From Desulfobacteraceae bacterium (lineage in GTDB: Bacteria; Desulfobacterota; Desulfobacteria; Desulfobacterales; Desulfosarcinaceae): 62,977 nucleotides of DNA. The DNA lies in NCBI GenBank assembly GCA_024230435.1, contig JAAERL010000405.1, positions 1 to 62,977 on the forward strand, read 5' to 3'. A program made the position numbers and the translations under genes. The notes below the pieces were generated by a model that did no database searches, was not told the origin of the DNA, and saw nothing but the letters and a program-made list of their open reading frames with translations. Shown piece by piece: positions 1 through 10,397 of this stretch (positions are counted from its first letter, which is position 1; every line of letters begins with the position of its first letter).

Positions 1-32
1 GATTACGGGCGTTTCAGAAGCAGTCGAATTTT

Positions 33-1637
33 TCAGGGAAGAATTTTCTTCGCCCGTACTTGCTGCAACCGGAGATTCTGCTGGCCAATCTTCCTGGCCT
101 TGATAGGGCCCTGATAGGAAGCGGAAGAATTTTGCAAACTCGATATTTCACTGTTACCGCCTCCTGCGCCTGTCATGTGCAGCGTTTTATCTTTGATGGA
201 AAAGATCAGAGCCATGACCGCCGAGGGGTAAACACGCGTATCAGGATCATATTTTCCGCCTTTATTACGGTTTGGCTGGGATACGCACTGGTTGCCGTCG
301 TGGGTCTGAAACAAGGTAAACCAAGGAATGTGGTATTTCATCAGGTTATTGAACGATTCGGGATTTAAGGCAGCTCCCATCGCTGCCCAGCTCATGCCCA
401 CAATAGGATTGCCATGTGTGTCGGGAAAACTTTTGTAGTGGCCGTCAGAGCCCAAAAAGCCAGCATGCAAGTCAGCTACGGAATTAGAAACCGGAGAAAG
501 ATAATGGGCAATGGCAGAGCCGCCTGTCCGGCCAATGTCACCCCACTTGGTCTCGCTGGTCACCTTATTGCGGTACCACACATAGCCTGCGGCGTTGGTT
601 GCATCGGCCAAAAATTTATAACCATCTTCCATAGTGGTGCTATTGATCTCGATACCGCAGCGTTCTATAAGCGAAAGCGCAGTGAGAGCCTGGGCGGTCA
701 TCATGCAAAAGGGGCCATAGCCGCCCATGAAGGCTTTGTGCCCCCAACCGCCATACCTGTCCATCATTCCGATGTTGTCGTTAGTGATCTGGCTATCATC
801 GGTTAATTGGGCGGTATGGAGCCAAGAGGAAATCTCTTGGAGCTCGGGAATTAACCAACTTTCTTTGGTCCTCAGGTAGTATTCAGCAAGCAGAATACCG
901 GCAAAGGAGTATCGCCATCCAAGCAAACCATTTTCTTCCTCGCTGGGTTCACCGACTGTTATTCCGGCAAAGTTTTCCACCGTCTTTTTAACTATCGGCA
1001 GATACTGTGGATCACCGCTGGCAAGCAAGGCCAAAGCGGCCATATAGGTAACGTGAACGCCTTTCCAGGTGCCATTTTCGCGTTGCGTGGAAGCAATAAG
1101 GGCGCAAAACTCCTCGCGCAGACGATCGGCCTTGGGGCAATTGTAGGGAAATTCACTTGAATAGGCTCCGTACCCGGTACCTACATCTATTTCAACGGAA
1201 ACCGTTGAGCCGCCGCGCTGGACAGTAAGGGTAAGTATGCCATCTGAGCCATGACTTTCATCAAGGGCTTTGCCAAAATCCATCATGGGCCCTTCATAGC
1301 CAAAGACTTCCGGGCCGTAACCGTTTTGGTGATCAGTTTCAAACGCTTTTCCATTAGCGCCGGTGATCTGGTCGCCCGCTTTGAGTTTGCCCGCTGCAGG
1401 CGAATCCGGGAAAACGTACTCAATAAAAAGCACTTTTAGATTACTCTCGCTGAGCTTGGCGCGCGCGCCGGTCATGCCGAGGTTAATAAAAAAACCGGGA
1501 ACTTGAGCGTCCGGGCCCTCATCGGTGGTTCCGGTCCAGGGCGAGCCGTCCTCTTCATCCCAGTTTACAGCCTGGGCAGGCGCTTGAAAAAACAGAACAA
1601 AAAACAACAAACCAATAATATAAAATTTTAATTTCAT
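33..1637 (-). CDS. Secreted PDZ domain / alpha-toroid (DUF6288-like) protein
   Basis: The protein starts with a clear signal peptide (MKLKFYIIGLLFFVLFF, cleavage probably after AQA near residue 23), so it should act in the periplasm or outside the cell. A PDZ-like segment follows (about residues 45-150, with SPAAGKLKAGDQI as the peptide-binding-loop region). The C-terminal two thirds carries repeated helical segments with Gly/Trp-rich turns (RYGGWGHKAF, STQRENGTWKG), like the alpha/alpha toroids of terpene-cyclase or prenyltransferase-like folds. This order resembles DUF6288 proteins, whose function is not established. I chose the ATG at 1637 because AAGGTGG lies 8 nt upstream of it; a GTG four codons earlier (1649) overlaps that ribosome site. 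The gene stands alone. The family call is from memory and moderate; the secreted PDZ architecture is fairly sure. Confidence 0.7.
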   Translation of the reverse strand: MKLKFYIIGLLFFVLFFQAPAQAVNWDEEDGSPWTGTTDEGPDAQVPGFFINLGMTGARAKLSESNLKVLFIEYVFPDSPAAGKLKAGDQITGANGKAFETDHQNGYGPEVFGYEGPMMDFGKALDESHGSDGILTLTVQRGGSTVSVEIDVGTGYGAYSSEFPYNCPKADRLREEFCALIASTQRENGTWKGVHVTYMAALALLASGDPQYLPIVKKTVENFAGITVGEPSEEENGLLGWRYSFAGILLAEYYLRTKESWLIPELQEISSWLHTAQLTDDSQITNDNIGMMDRYGGWGHKAFMGGYGPFCMMTAQALTALSLIERCGIEINSTTMEDGYKFLADATNAAGYVWYRNKVTSETKWGDIGRTGGSAIAHYLSPVSNSVADLHAGFLGSDGHYKSFPDTHGNPIVGMSWAAMGAALNPESFNNLMKYHIPWFTLFQTHDGNQCVSQPNRNKGGKYDPDTRVYPSAVMALIFSIKDKTLHMTGAGGGNSEISSLQNSSASYQGPIKARKIGQQNLRLQQVRAKKILP

Positions 1638-1649
1638 AACAAATTCCAC

Positions 1650-2517
1650 CTTTCGAACGTGGCAACATTGTCCTGCATTAAAAATGCTTAACCAAAATCT
1701 ATAACAACTTCATTTTAAAAGACTTGAAACTGTGTCGATACGGCTAATGCCGAAAACAGCAATGTCCGGGTAACAATACAGTCCCGCCTTGGCGGTAATC
1801 AGATAGAAGATAGACTAATTTTTTATACAAGCGTCACCTTAATTTAAGGACGGCTCATGTTGTGTTTTGGATTCTTATGACCTCATATTAAGGATAACGT
1901 GTTGACTTAATTAATATTGGGCGTCAAGCTTTATTGCTATGAGAACGCTAAATGGTGCGAAGACCCGAAATTTCACATGAGGCTTGACGAATATATAAGC
2001 CTGTAACTAAAAGCTGTGACATTTAGTTGCAAATTTTACACCATAATTATTGCATTAAACCATGCATCTGCAGACCGGGCTGCCGGACATGGCAAATACA
2101 ATTAAATTACAATTTTTTATCTTCAGATAGACAAAAAATAAAAAATCTGACGTGATGGCGCAGTTAAAAAATAAAAGAAATCGTGAACACATTAATTTTG
2201 AATCGAAGGGAAAAAATACGAAAATAGAACACAATAATTTCAAAAGCGAAACAGAAGGTATGGTTCGAAAAGGCTGTGCCTGAATGAATGTGGATCAGCG
2301 CCGCCAAAAAAATATCTACGCCGCAAAAAGCACGATTTCGTTTCACGCAATCTAACCTATCCTCTTGTAATGCTGATCGATTGCTAATCCGATAAAAAAT
2401 GGAATTTTTTAACTTAAATTACAGCAGCTATGATGAGCAAAGGATCCAAAGTTACTGCAATCAGGGATGTTGCTGAAAAAGCAAAGTCTCTGCAATAACC
2501 ATTTTGGTTGGATGTGA
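1650..2517. other. AT-rich intergenic region without a recognisable gene
   Basis: The stretch between the PDZ protein start and the first hairpin element holds only short open frames on both strands with no convincing ribosome site or family match. It should contain the promoter of the leftward PDZ gene. I see no RNA gene or strong terminator in it. Confidence 0.5.
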
Positions 2518-2692
2518 TTAGGCGATTGGCGGAAAAAATATAGCATCTTAACAGATACCATATTGGGCAGGATTTTTTTTCGTCTTCAAGGCGTGCCAAA
2601 GCCTGCATACTTAAAATATTTGGGCTTTGGCACAACGCCAAGCAGGCTCAAAACAAGTAAGAGTGGTATATTCGTATCTTCTGCGGCCCTTA
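2518..2692. mobile_element. Hairpin MITE-like element, copy A (diverged)
   Basis: The element body (2521-2689) begins GGCGATTGGCGG and is flanked on both sides by TTA (2518-2520 and 2690-2692). It contains the family core: TACCATATTGGGCAG, TCGTCTTCAAGG, and the paired TGCCAAAG / CTTTGGCA arms around a GCATAC-type loop. The right arm has diverged from copies B and C and resembles the end of the family at 31.7 kb. It lies 60 bp beyond the thrS stop codon, at the gene's 3' side. Confidence 0.75.
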
Positions 2693-2752
2693 ATGCCCTT
2701 TGCCAGACTTTATCTTGCGCTCCCGGCAAATCAGGCGGTTTTTTCTCTGCCA

Positions 2753-4669
2753 TCAACGGCTAAAAAGGTCCATTTCCAACTTTCGCTCTTTTATATTGGC
2801 TTGAACCTCTTTTATAAAATCAGGTACGGGTATTCCGTGCTTGACGTTGCCATCCAGGGTTCTAACCGAAACCGTACCGCTTTCTTTTTCTTTGTTTCCA
2901 TAGGTCAAAATTAATGGAATTTTATTCAGTTGCGCTTCTCTTACCTTTTTATTCAGGCTTTCGGAACGGTGATCGGTTTCCGTGCGCAATCCGGCCCGCT
3001 GCAGGTCTTGCGCCAGGTTTTGAGCAAGAGGGGCCAATTCGTCATTGATGGGCAGGATGCCCACTTGCACCGGAGCAAGCCACAGGGGAAATTTTCCGGC
3101 GAAATGTTCCACCAATATTCCGAAAAATCGCTCAATGGAGCCATAAATCACGCGATGGATCATGATGGGGCGATGCTTTTCGTTATTCTGTCCGATATAG
3201 GACAGATCAAATCTTTCGGGCAGCGCCATATCCAGTTGTACGGTTCCGCACTGCCAGGTGCGGCCCAAGGCGTCCTTGATGTGAGCATCGATTTTGGGCC
3301 CGTAAAAAGCGCCGTCGCCTTCGTTCAACTTGTAGTCTTTTCCATATTGTTTCAAGGCGGATTCGAGCCCTTGGGTTGCTATTTCCCACTGTTCATCCGT
3401 ACCGATGGATTTTTCCGGCCGGGTGGACAACTCTAATGAAAAACCGAGGCCGAAGGTGCCATAGATACGTTCAACCAGTTTCAAAACACCTAAAATTTCA
3501 TCCTGGATCTGGTCAGGAGTCATGAAAATATGGGCATCATCCTGGTGAAAAGCGCGTACTCGGAACAAGCCGTTGAGAACGCCACTGAGCTCATGGCGAT
3601 GAACCAGCCCCACTTCACCGGCCCGAATAGGAAGATCTCTGTAGGAATGATGCTTGCGGCCATATAGCAGCATTCCCCCAGGACAATTCATGGGCTTGAT
3701 GGCGTAATCATGCTCATCGATGCTGGATATATACATGTTTTCACGGTAATTTTCCCAATGCCCGCTTCGTTCCCATAAAAATCGCTGCATCATGATAGGT
3801 GTTTTTGTTTCAACGTAACCGGCGTCGCGGTGCTCTTTGCGCCAATAGTCCAACAGCTCATTCCAGATTGCCATGCCCTTGGGATGAAAAAAGGCCATGC
3901 CGGGCGCTTCATCATGAAAACTATACAGATCCAAGGCCTTACCGATTTTACGATGGTTTCTTTTCCTAGCTTCTTCAAGAAAATGCAGATACGACTTCAA
4001 TTGCTTTTTATCAAAAAAGGCTGTTCCGTAAATGCGCTGAAGCTGGGCGTTGCTCTGATCAGCGCGCCAGTAAGCTCCGGAAACCTTCATCAATTTAAAG
4101 GCTTTAACAAAACCGGTATGGGGTACGTGAGGACCCCGGCAAAGATCTGTAAAATTTCCCTGCTCATAAAAAGAGATGCTCGCATCTTCAAGAGCAGATA
4201 TCATTTCAAGTTTATAAGGTTCATCCCGGTAAAATTCCATTGCCTCGTTCTTGGATACCCTTCGCCGTTTGATGGGCACTTTGGCCTTGACGATTTTTTT
4301 CATTTGGGCTTCAATTTTACTAAAAGCCTCTTCAGATACCGGTTGCATATCGACATCGTAATAGAAGCCGTTTTCAATAACCGGTCCGATGGTCAGCTTT
4401 GCATCCGGGTAAATATCCATAATTGCCTGGGCCATCACATGGGCTGCGCTATGGCGCATAATCTCAAGGGCCTCAGGGCTTTTTGTGGTAATCAGGCGAA
4501 CGGCTGCATTTTTTTCAATGATTTGGCCAAGATCCACCAAACGCCCGTCTAATTCCATGGCAACGCAATCGCGGGCTAGGCCCTGGGAAATGCTCAGCGC
4601 GACATCCATTCCTGAGGGTTTTTGGTCAAACTGCTTTATGCTTCCGTCGGGAAGTGTTATAGAGATCAT
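2753..4669 (-). CDS. thrS: Threonyl-tRNA synthetase
   Basis: This is a full-length class II threonyl-tRNA synthetase (638 residues, the usual bacterial length), which charges tRNA-Thr in the cytoplasm. Domains in order are an N-terminal TGS domain (about 1-60), the editing domain with HSAAHVMAQA near residue 73 and CRGPHVPHTG further on, the class II catalytic core, and a C-terminal anticodon-binding domain. The three zinc ligands of the active site are visible: Cys in MNCPGG near residue 327, His in QDDAH near 376, and His in MIHRVIYGS near 501. The motif 2 region is FRVRAFHQDDAH. The start ATG gives the expected N-terminus. The usual infC-rplT neighbours are not downstream; the gene is followed by a repeat element, so it is probably a single-gene unit here. 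Confidence 0.97.
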   Translation of the reverse strand: MISITLPDGSIKQFDQKPSGMDVALSISQGLARDCVAMELDGRLVDLGQIIEKNAAVRLITTKSPEALEIMRHSAAHVMAQAIMDIYPDAKLTIGPVIENGFYYDVDMQPVSEEAFSKIEAQMKKIVKAKVPIKRRRVSKNEAMEFYRDEPYKLEMISALEDASISFYEQGNFTDLCRGPHVPHTGFVKAFKLMKVSGAYWRADQSNAQLQRIYGTAFFDKKQLKSYLHFLEEARKRNHRKIGKALDLYSFHDEAPGMAFFHPKGMAIWNELLDYWRKEHRDAGYVETKTPIMMQRFLWERSGHWENYRENMYISSIDEHDYAIKPMNCPGGMLLYGRKHHSYRDLPIRAGEVGLVHRHELSGVLNGLFRVRAFHQDDAHIFMTPDQIQDEILGVLKLVERIYGTFGLGFSLELSTRPEKSIGTDEQWEIATQGLESALKQYGKDYKLNEGDGAFYGPKIDAHIKDALGRTWQCGTVQLDMALPERFDLSYIGQNNEKHRPIMIHRVIYGSIERFFGILVEHFAGKFPLWLAPVQVGILPINDELAPLAQNLAQDLQRAGLRTETDHRSESLNKKVREAQLNKIPLILTYGNKEKESGTVSVRTLDGNVKHGIPVPDFIKEVQANIKERKLEMDLFSR

Positions 4670-4860
4670 TTGAATTTTACCTTATTTGAATGTTAAAAGG
4701 ATGATATTCGTTGATGCCAACTTGAATAACGTGTTCAGGTCATCCAAAACGATTGAATTAATCAGTTGCCGCTATTTACAATTTTAATAAATCAAAGTGG
4801 CATTTTAAGGTGCGTCAGTATCACCACCTGGAAATATATTGAAGTAGGAGAAATACCCCT

Positions 4861-6027
4861 GTGGGTCAAGTAAAAAATAGAAAACAGGAACAACTTCCCG
4901 ATTATGAAGTGATTACAACGGAACAAGACCTCACCGAATTTGTTCAAAAAACCGCAAAAGCCCAAATTGCGGCCATCGATCTTGAATCGGACTCAATGTA
5001 CCATTACAGGGAAAAAGTGTGCCTCATCCAAATGGCGGTCAACGGGTATAATGTGGTCATCGACCCGCTGCTGGTAAAGGATTTAAGCGCCCTGAAGCCT
5101 ATTTTTGAGGACCCGGCCACCTGTAAAGTGCTTCACGGCTCCGACTACGATATTCGCAGTCTGTATCGCGATTACGGAATTTCGGTCAACAATTTATTTG
5201 ATACGCAATTGGCCAGTATGTATCTTGGTTACAAGGAAACAGGCTTGGAATCGGTTGTCGCCCATCATTTCGGCATCGAACTGAACAAAAAATATCAAAA
5301 AAAGGATTGGTCCCAGCGGCCTCTTCCCGATGAAATGATCACCTATGCAGCCTTGGATGTTGTCTATTTGATACCCCTGGCCAAAATGCTGATAAAGAAA
5401 CTGAAAACAAAAAAACGCCTTGTCTGGGTGCAAGAAGAATGTGAACGGTTGAGCAAGGTGCGGCCCAACGACTGCGGCAATGATCCGCGCTTTTTAAAGG
5501 TTAAAGGCGCCGGACGGCTAGGGGCAAATCAACTGGCAGTGCTGGAAGCCCTTTTAAAAATGCGTGAAGAAATTGCCTGCCACAAAGACAGGCCACTGTT
5601 TAAAATTATCGGTAATATGACCTTGCTTAAAATCGCCACCGCAATGCCGGGCGGTTTGCGAAGTCTGGAAAAAAGTAATTGCTTGAGTGAAAAACAAATG
5701 GTCATGTACGCAAAACCAATTTTGCAAACGGTCAAGCAAGCACGCCTGCTCCCCAAAGAAGAGCTGCCGCGCTATCCGCGAACCAAGGCCCCGCGGTTAT
5801 CACCTAAAGTTCCCCTGAGGGTCCAAACTTTAAAAACCTGGCGCGATAAACAGGCTCAAAAAATGGATCTTGACCCTGCCCTGCTTTTCAACAAAGCCTT
5901 GATTCGGAATATTGCGATTGCAAAGCCCCTTACATTAGAAGAATTTTGCAAAATTCCGGGCATACACCAATGGCAGGTGAACAGTTTTGGCAAACAGGTT
6001 CTGAAAATTCTCAAAACAAGCTCTTAG
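4861..6027 (+). CDS. rnd: Ribonuclease D-like 3'-5' exonuclease with HRDC domain
   Basis: The N-terminal half is a DEDD-family 3'-5' exonuclease. Metal-binding motifs are visible as Exo I (AAIDLESD, near residue 38), Exo II (HGSDYDIRSL, near 90) and Exo III (TYAALDVVYLIPL, near 160), the last with the Tyr of the DEDDy type. A helical HRDC domain follows (about 215-300), and a second helical region completes the 388 residues, matching RNase D, which trims tRNA and other RNA 3' ends. The start is GTG with TAGGAG 10 nt upstream. The stop codon TAG (6025-6027) coincides with the start of a repeated terminus also present at the RNB nuclease stop, at 33881 and at 41547. Confidence 0.93.
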   Translation: MGQVKNRKQEQLPDYEVITTEQDLTEFVQKTAKAQIAAIDLESDSMYHYREKVCLIQMAVNGYNVVIDPLLVKDLSALKPIFEDPATCKVLHGSDYDIRSLYRDYGISVNNLFDTQLASMYLGYKETGLESVVAHHFGIELNKKYQKKDWSQRPLPDEMITYAALDVVYLIPLAKMLIKKLKTKKRLVWVQEECERLSKVRPNDCGNDPRFLKVKGAGRLGANQLAVLEALLKMREEIACHKDRPLFKIIGNMTLLKIATAMPGGLRSLEKSNCLSEKQMVMYAKPILQTVKQARLLPKEELPRYPRTKAPRLSPKVPLRVQTLKTWRDKQAQKMDLDPALLFNKALIRNIAIAKPLTLEEFCKIPGIHQWQVNSFGKQVLKILKTSS

Positions 6028-6038
6028 AGCCTGTTTGG
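6024..6038 (+). repeat. Element-terminus motif TTAGAGCCTGTTTGG at the rnd stop codon
   Basis: GAGCCTGTTTGG directly follows TTA inside the rnd stop codon. The same word follows TAA at the RNB nuclease stop (24546-24560), occurs with one extra T at 41547-41562, and is present inverted as CCAAACAGGCTC followed by TAA at 33881-33895. It behaves like one end of a mobile hairpin element abutting a TNA target. Confidence 0.6.
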
Positions 6039-6871
6039 CAGCTAATTCTATTCAAAAATATTTTTCAACCCTGATTTGAATTGCTCCACATAAGCGCAAA
6101 GGAGTTCTTTGGCATCAAGGTCAATACATTGACAAGCTAAAAAGGCGTTAATTTTTAATTCATCCGATCCACAACTTATTGGCACTGGTTCAGCTATATG
6201 CAAACCAATGGCTGAACAAACTGTTTTTCTCAGAAAAGTCAAGGAGTTGGCATTAACCCATTTTTATTCGTAACCCACTGATTTTATGATTGTTGTCATA
6301 CAATTAAACCAGTGCCGGCTTGTTCAATACGTACCGGAATACAAGTTTATTTTCATTTCTGAAGCTTATAGTTCTTTCGCCAACAAAAAAATATATCCGG
6401 CAAATACGGCACAATGACGGGCACATATATTGCATGTAGTTGAACATAATAGATTTAAACTATAAGCTGAATTCAGGGGGTTTAAAAATCGGTTGAATCT
6501 ACTTAGCTAATCACTATAATAAACTATATATACCAAGGTGGAATTCGCTTTTCTCTTAATCACTGCCCGTTGAATATTTTGCGTTAACCAAAGATATGAA
6601 TTGTAAAGTCTATAATTCGATGTTCGAATATTTCCGTCACTGTGTGTAGCAATGTCATGTAACTTATTGATATTATTATAACACAAAAATTAATAGGCGA
6701 ATTTTCAGCTTTAATAAATTCAGGTGCTTAGCAAAAAAACTTGAATATCCGATATAGCGTTACTCCTGAAACGTAAAGATCTCTGAAACTCAGCATTCGA
6801 CGGTGGAAACCGGTCCCGCAGTTTTGTGAATATATCGTTATCTATTCTGCAAATTATAAATAGGGGGCATT
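6039..6871. other. Long AT-rich intergenic region upstream of the prkA operon
   Basis: About 830 bp separate rnd from the PrkA gene. The only notable open frame (6048-6242, minus strand, TTG start, 64 codons) has no ribosome site and no recognised family. A small palindrome ATTCGA-TGT-TCGAAT lies at 6615-6629. The stretch should contain the operon promoter and a long untranslated leader, but I cannot place a promoter with confidence. Confidence 0.4.
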
Positions 6872-8950
6872 ATGGTCAAAAAAGTACAAAATCAGGTAAA
6901 AACAAAATCTCAGTTCCATGATCATTGTTGGCAAGTCAAGCAAAACCTTCGCATGTTTGAGAACTGCTTTCAAAGTGTATCCCGCATGATTTTGGAAAAT
7001 GAAATTCATAAAGTCGTGGTTAACGCTAAAACTACATACGATTTTAATATTTTCCGAAACGGCAGAAAACACGTTATCGGGATGTATGATGAAATCAACA
7101 GTTTTGTTTCCTATGTCAAAGATGCTTCCGAAAACGGGTCGTCCAAGGAAATGGCTTTTGTTTTGGTTGGGGAACCGGGCAATGGTAAAACCTTTTTCGT
7201 GGATTTTTTATGCACTCAGTACCGTAGTTTTTTAACTAAAGATAAAAACAAAAAATACACCTTCCGATTCATCGGCATAGACCAGATTGGCAATTACGGC
7301 CGAATCAATGCAATTGAGTCCCAAACCTATGAAGACCCGATGATACTGGCCATGAATTTGTACGATGACAGGGATGAAAGCAAAACCTTCCTGGCAAAAG
7401 AGATCGGCTTTGATGACAAGCAAATTGAAAACCTCTACGAAAATTACCGCCCCCTGGGCGCTTGCAGTGGTTATATCTGGAATGATATCCGCAGCTTTAC
7501 GAACGGCAACATCGATGACATGATGAAATATGTACAGATTGTTCCTGTTCCGCTTACCGAAAGCTTAGGCACGATTACCGGTAAATATCCTGCAAAAGAC
7601 AAGATTACTTCATCTGCCGTGGATTTGTTAGGAGAAGAATCCATCCAGCGGCTGTTGCATATTACCGACACCAACAACCCTTACCGTTTTGATCTGCGCC
7701 GCGGCGCATTGGCCCGTGTCGCAGGCGGTGGAATTCATTTTGCCGATGAAATCTATAAAAATAAAAAAGACCTGGTTCAGGTCTATCTAGGGGTTATCCA
7801 GAACCGGAATATTGAAATTGACGGCTACAAATGGCCCATTGACACCTTGATTATCGCCACAAGCAACAACTCGGAATTCAATCGTTTTCTGGCTGAAAAA
7901 GAAGAAGCGCCTATAGTTGACCGCTGCCGGATTTGCTATGTGTCACACAATACCAATTACAAATTGCAAAAAGAATTAACCCAATATGCTATCGGCAATG
8001 AAGCCCGCACGACCCTGACTCGTGAATCGCTCCACCAGGACCCTAATCTGAATTATGCCGGCTCTGTTGCAGTTGTCCTGACCCGGTTGCCGCGCTCGGA
8101 AAAACTCACGCCTATTGAAAACATGAAACTGGCGGCCGGTGAAGTCGCCGGTGAAAAAAGCATTAAAACCCTGGCCGAAGTAATTGATACACTGAACCAG
8201 GAAGCTGATATCACCAAGCGATTCGGACAAAAAGGGCTGGGCCAGCGAAATCTGGGACGCTCTGTGCAGCTTCTAACGGAAAGTTCGGAAACCAATGAAG
8301 GTCAGTGCATGTTTGCTTATGATATTTTTAGAGCATTGGAGCGTATTATTCTCGATTATGTTATCGAGGCCAATGACAGATCAAAATATTTAGAAGACCT
8401 GAAAACAGCCAAAGGGCTCTACCGTGAACGGATCATGACCGAAATGTTTAACGCTTATATGGATGAGCCTCTGGCTATTCGAAAAGATGTGATGAATTAC
8501 GTCAACATGATTATCGGCATCGATGCGGAAAACCTTGGACCGGACAAAATGTGGAAATACAAAGACCCTCAGACCAATGAGCTGCGTGCTCTGAAAATCG
8601 ATGAGCGTTATGTAAAAAGCGTTGAAGAACGACTGGGTCTCAAAACAGAAGAACAACGCGAAACGTTCAGAACCTCTATTCGTAAAATTTACGGTCAAAA
8701 AATTTCCGTGGACCTCAATTACGACTTCATGGACAATCTTGAGTTGGTTAAAGCCGTAACCGATGTCCGCCTCAAATCCGATATCGCCGGTGCAGGCAGT
8801 TTGATCGGGGCTTTGGCAAACAGGACCAACGAAGAAAATCAAAAGCTCTATGACCGCATGGTCGATACCATGCTCAATAAGTTGGGATATTGCCGGACAT
8901 GCGCTCAAAAAACCATTGAATATTTCTGCACACAGGAAGATGAAAACTAA
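6872..8950 (+). CDS. prkA: PrkA-family serine protein kinase (YeaG-like)
   Basis: This 692-residue protein is a PrkA-type AAA+ ATPase/serine kinase. The N-terminal AAA+ core has Walker A GEPGNGKT near residue 100 and a Walker B-like stretch FADEIYKNKKDL near 287, followed by the sensor region ATSNNSEF. The C-terminal half (about 450-692) is the helical PrkA kinase-like region. In E. coli and Bacillus, PrkA/YeaG works with YeaH and SpoVR-type proteins in starvation and sporulation responses; the direct substrate here is unknown. The start follows AGGGGGC with good spacing. It is the first gene of a four-gene operon and ends 9 bp before the YeaH homologue. Confidence 0.93.
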   Translation: MVKKVQNQVKTKSQFHDHCWQVKQNLRMFENCFQSVSRMILENEIHKVVVNAKTTYDFNIFRNGRKHVIGMYDEINSFVSYVKDASENGSSKEMAFVLVGEPGNGKTFFVDFLCTQYRSFLTKDKNKKYTFRFIGIDQIGNYGRINAIESQTYEDPMILAMNLYDDRDESKTFLAKEIGFDDKQIENLYENYRPLGACSGYIWNDIRSFTNGNIDDMMKYVQIVPVPLTESLGTITGKYPAKDKITSSAVDLLGEESIQRLLHITDTNNPYRFDLRRGALARVAGGGIHFADEIYKNKKDLVQVYLGVIQNRNIEIDGYKWPIDTLIIATSNNSEFNRFLAEKEEAPIVDRCRICYVSHNTNYKLQKELTQYAIGNEARTTLTRESLHQDPNLNYAGSVAVVLTRLPRSEKLTPIENMKLAAGEVAGEKSIKTLAEVIDTLNQEADITKRFGQKGLGQRNLGRSVQLLTESSETNEGQCMFAYDIFRALERIILDYVIEANDRSKYLEDLKTAKGLYRERIMTEMFNAYMDEPLAIRKDVMNYVNMIIGIDAENLGPDKMWKYKDPQTNELRALKIDERYVKSVEERLGLKTEEQRETFRTSIRKIYGQKISVDLNYDFMDNLELVKAVTDVRLKSDIAGAGSLIGALANRTNEENQKLYDRMVDTMLNKLGYCRTCAQKTIEYFCTQEDEN

Positions 8951-8959
8951 GGGGGCTCC

Positions 8960-10330
8960 ATGTATGGAAAAGGACTTTTTGCCATCAGCAAACGTTTAGC
9001 AAAGCTGGGATTTACACCGGAACAGATCCAAAAAATCGTAACCGGAATCAGAGCTGAATCCGAAGAAATTCCGCTCCACGTTCCTTTGGAAACTCCCGGC
9101 CCAGTAAATGAAAGCATTTATGCTTTTAACGACTTGCTGATGCTTCAATCGGCTTCTAAGCCCAATGTAAGCCAGAGCAGTCATGTTCGTACCATTGACG
9201 AACTTTTGGCCAAAGACAAACAGCGTGAAAAAGATGGTTTTCCGCGTAAAATCCGCGTAGGCCGGATGATCAAACCAGGACGCGGGGGGAAAAATAAAGT
9301 AGTGGTCATCCCCACCACTGTGGAAGAAAAGCTGATTCACGATCCGTCTTTTAGTGATACTGATGAAGAGGAAGCCGGCGGAGGACATGGCGATGGGCAA
9401 GAAGGCGAAGTTATCGGCGAGCAACCAGTTCGGCCTTCTCAGCAAGGCAGAGGCGCCGGTCCTGGCCAGGGTGAAGATGAGCAGCATGAGCTGGAATCTT
9501 CAGCGTATGATCTTGGCCGCATCCTTACAGAACAGTTTGAATTGCCCAATTTAAAAGACAAGGGGAAAAAACGTTCGCTGACACGTTACACCTTTGACAT
9601 GACAGACAAGCATCGCGGGTTCGGCCAAGTCCTTGACAAAAAGGCCACTTTGCGCAAAATTGTGGAAACCAACATCAGTTTGGGAAATTTGCCGGATACG
9701 AGCAATATCGATACCACCCGGTTCCTGGTCTCGCCTCATGACATGGTTTATCGCATTCTGAGCAGAGAAAAGGATTTTGAATCCCAGGCTATGATATTTT
9801 TCGTACGCGACTACTCAGGTTCCATGGCGGGAAAAACAACGGAGCTGGTGGTTGCCCAGCATGTCATGATATACAGTTGGCTGCTTTATCAATACGCAAA
9901 TCAGGTGGAAACACGATTTGTGCTTCACGATACAACCGCCAAGGAAGTTCCTGATTTCTACACCTATTATAACTTAAAGGTGGCTGGCGGCACCCAAGTT
10001 TCTTCGGCATACAAGCTGGTTAACGATATTGTGGAAAAAGAAAACCTGGCCCAGGATTACAACATTTACATTTTTCATGGAACAGACGGAGATGACTGGG
10101 ACACGGATGGGCGTGAAGCTATTCCTCAACTAAAAATCATGCTGCGCTACGCCAACCGTGTCGGCATAACCATTGTCCAGCATGCATCCGGCTCATCAAC
10201 AGAAGTTGAGAAATATATTAAAAAATCAGGGTTATTAGAACAGGCCCCGGAGTTGATTCGATGTGATACCTTCAACGATGATGTAGATGAACAGCGCCTG
10301 ATTGACGGCATTCGTAAATTGATATCTTGA
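8960..10330 (+). CDS. YeaH/YhbH family (DUF444) VWA-like protein
   Basis: This 456-residue protein is the DUF444 partner normally encoded beside PrkA. A charged Gly/Glu/Gln-rich low-complexity linker (about residues 130-175) precedes the von Willebrand A-like domain. Its MIDAS-like metal motif is DYSGSM near residue 284, and TDGDDW follows near 375. The family's biochemical role is not settled; association with PrkA is inferred from conserved gene order. It starts with ATG after GGGGGCTCC, 9 bp behind prkA, so the two are co-transcribed. Confidence 0.93.
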   Translation: MYGKGLFAISKRLAKLGFTPEQIQKIVTGIRAESEEIPLHVPLETPGPVNESIYAFNDLLMLQSASKPNVSQSSHVRTIDELLAKDKQREKDGFPRKIRVGRMIKPGRGGKNKVVVIPTTVEEKLIHDPSFSDTDEEEAGGGHGDGQEGEVIGEQPVRPSQQGRGAGPGQGEDEQHELESSAYDLGRILTEQFELPNLKDKGKKRSLTRYTFDMTDKHRGFGQVLDKKATLRKIVETNISLGNLPDTSNIDTTRFLVSPHDMVYRILSREKDFESQAMIFFVRDYSGSMAGKTTELVVAQHVMIYSWLLYQYANQVETRFVLHDTTAKEVPDFYTYYNLKVAGGTQVSSAYKLVNDIVEKENLAQDYNIYIFHGTDGDDWDTDGREAIPQLKIMLRYANRVGITIVQHASGSSTEVEKYIKKSGLLEQAPELIRCDTFNDDVDEQRLIDGIRKLIS

Positions 10331-10397
10331 CCATGACTTGCGCCCATCCGAACCATTAGGATTTAGGGCCTTTGAAAATAAAAAATGGGAATACACC

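Noticed and set aside
6048-6242. 64-codon minus-strand frame between rnd and prkA
   Set aside because: It starts with TTG, has no ribosome site and begins in repeat-derived sequence; no family is recognised.
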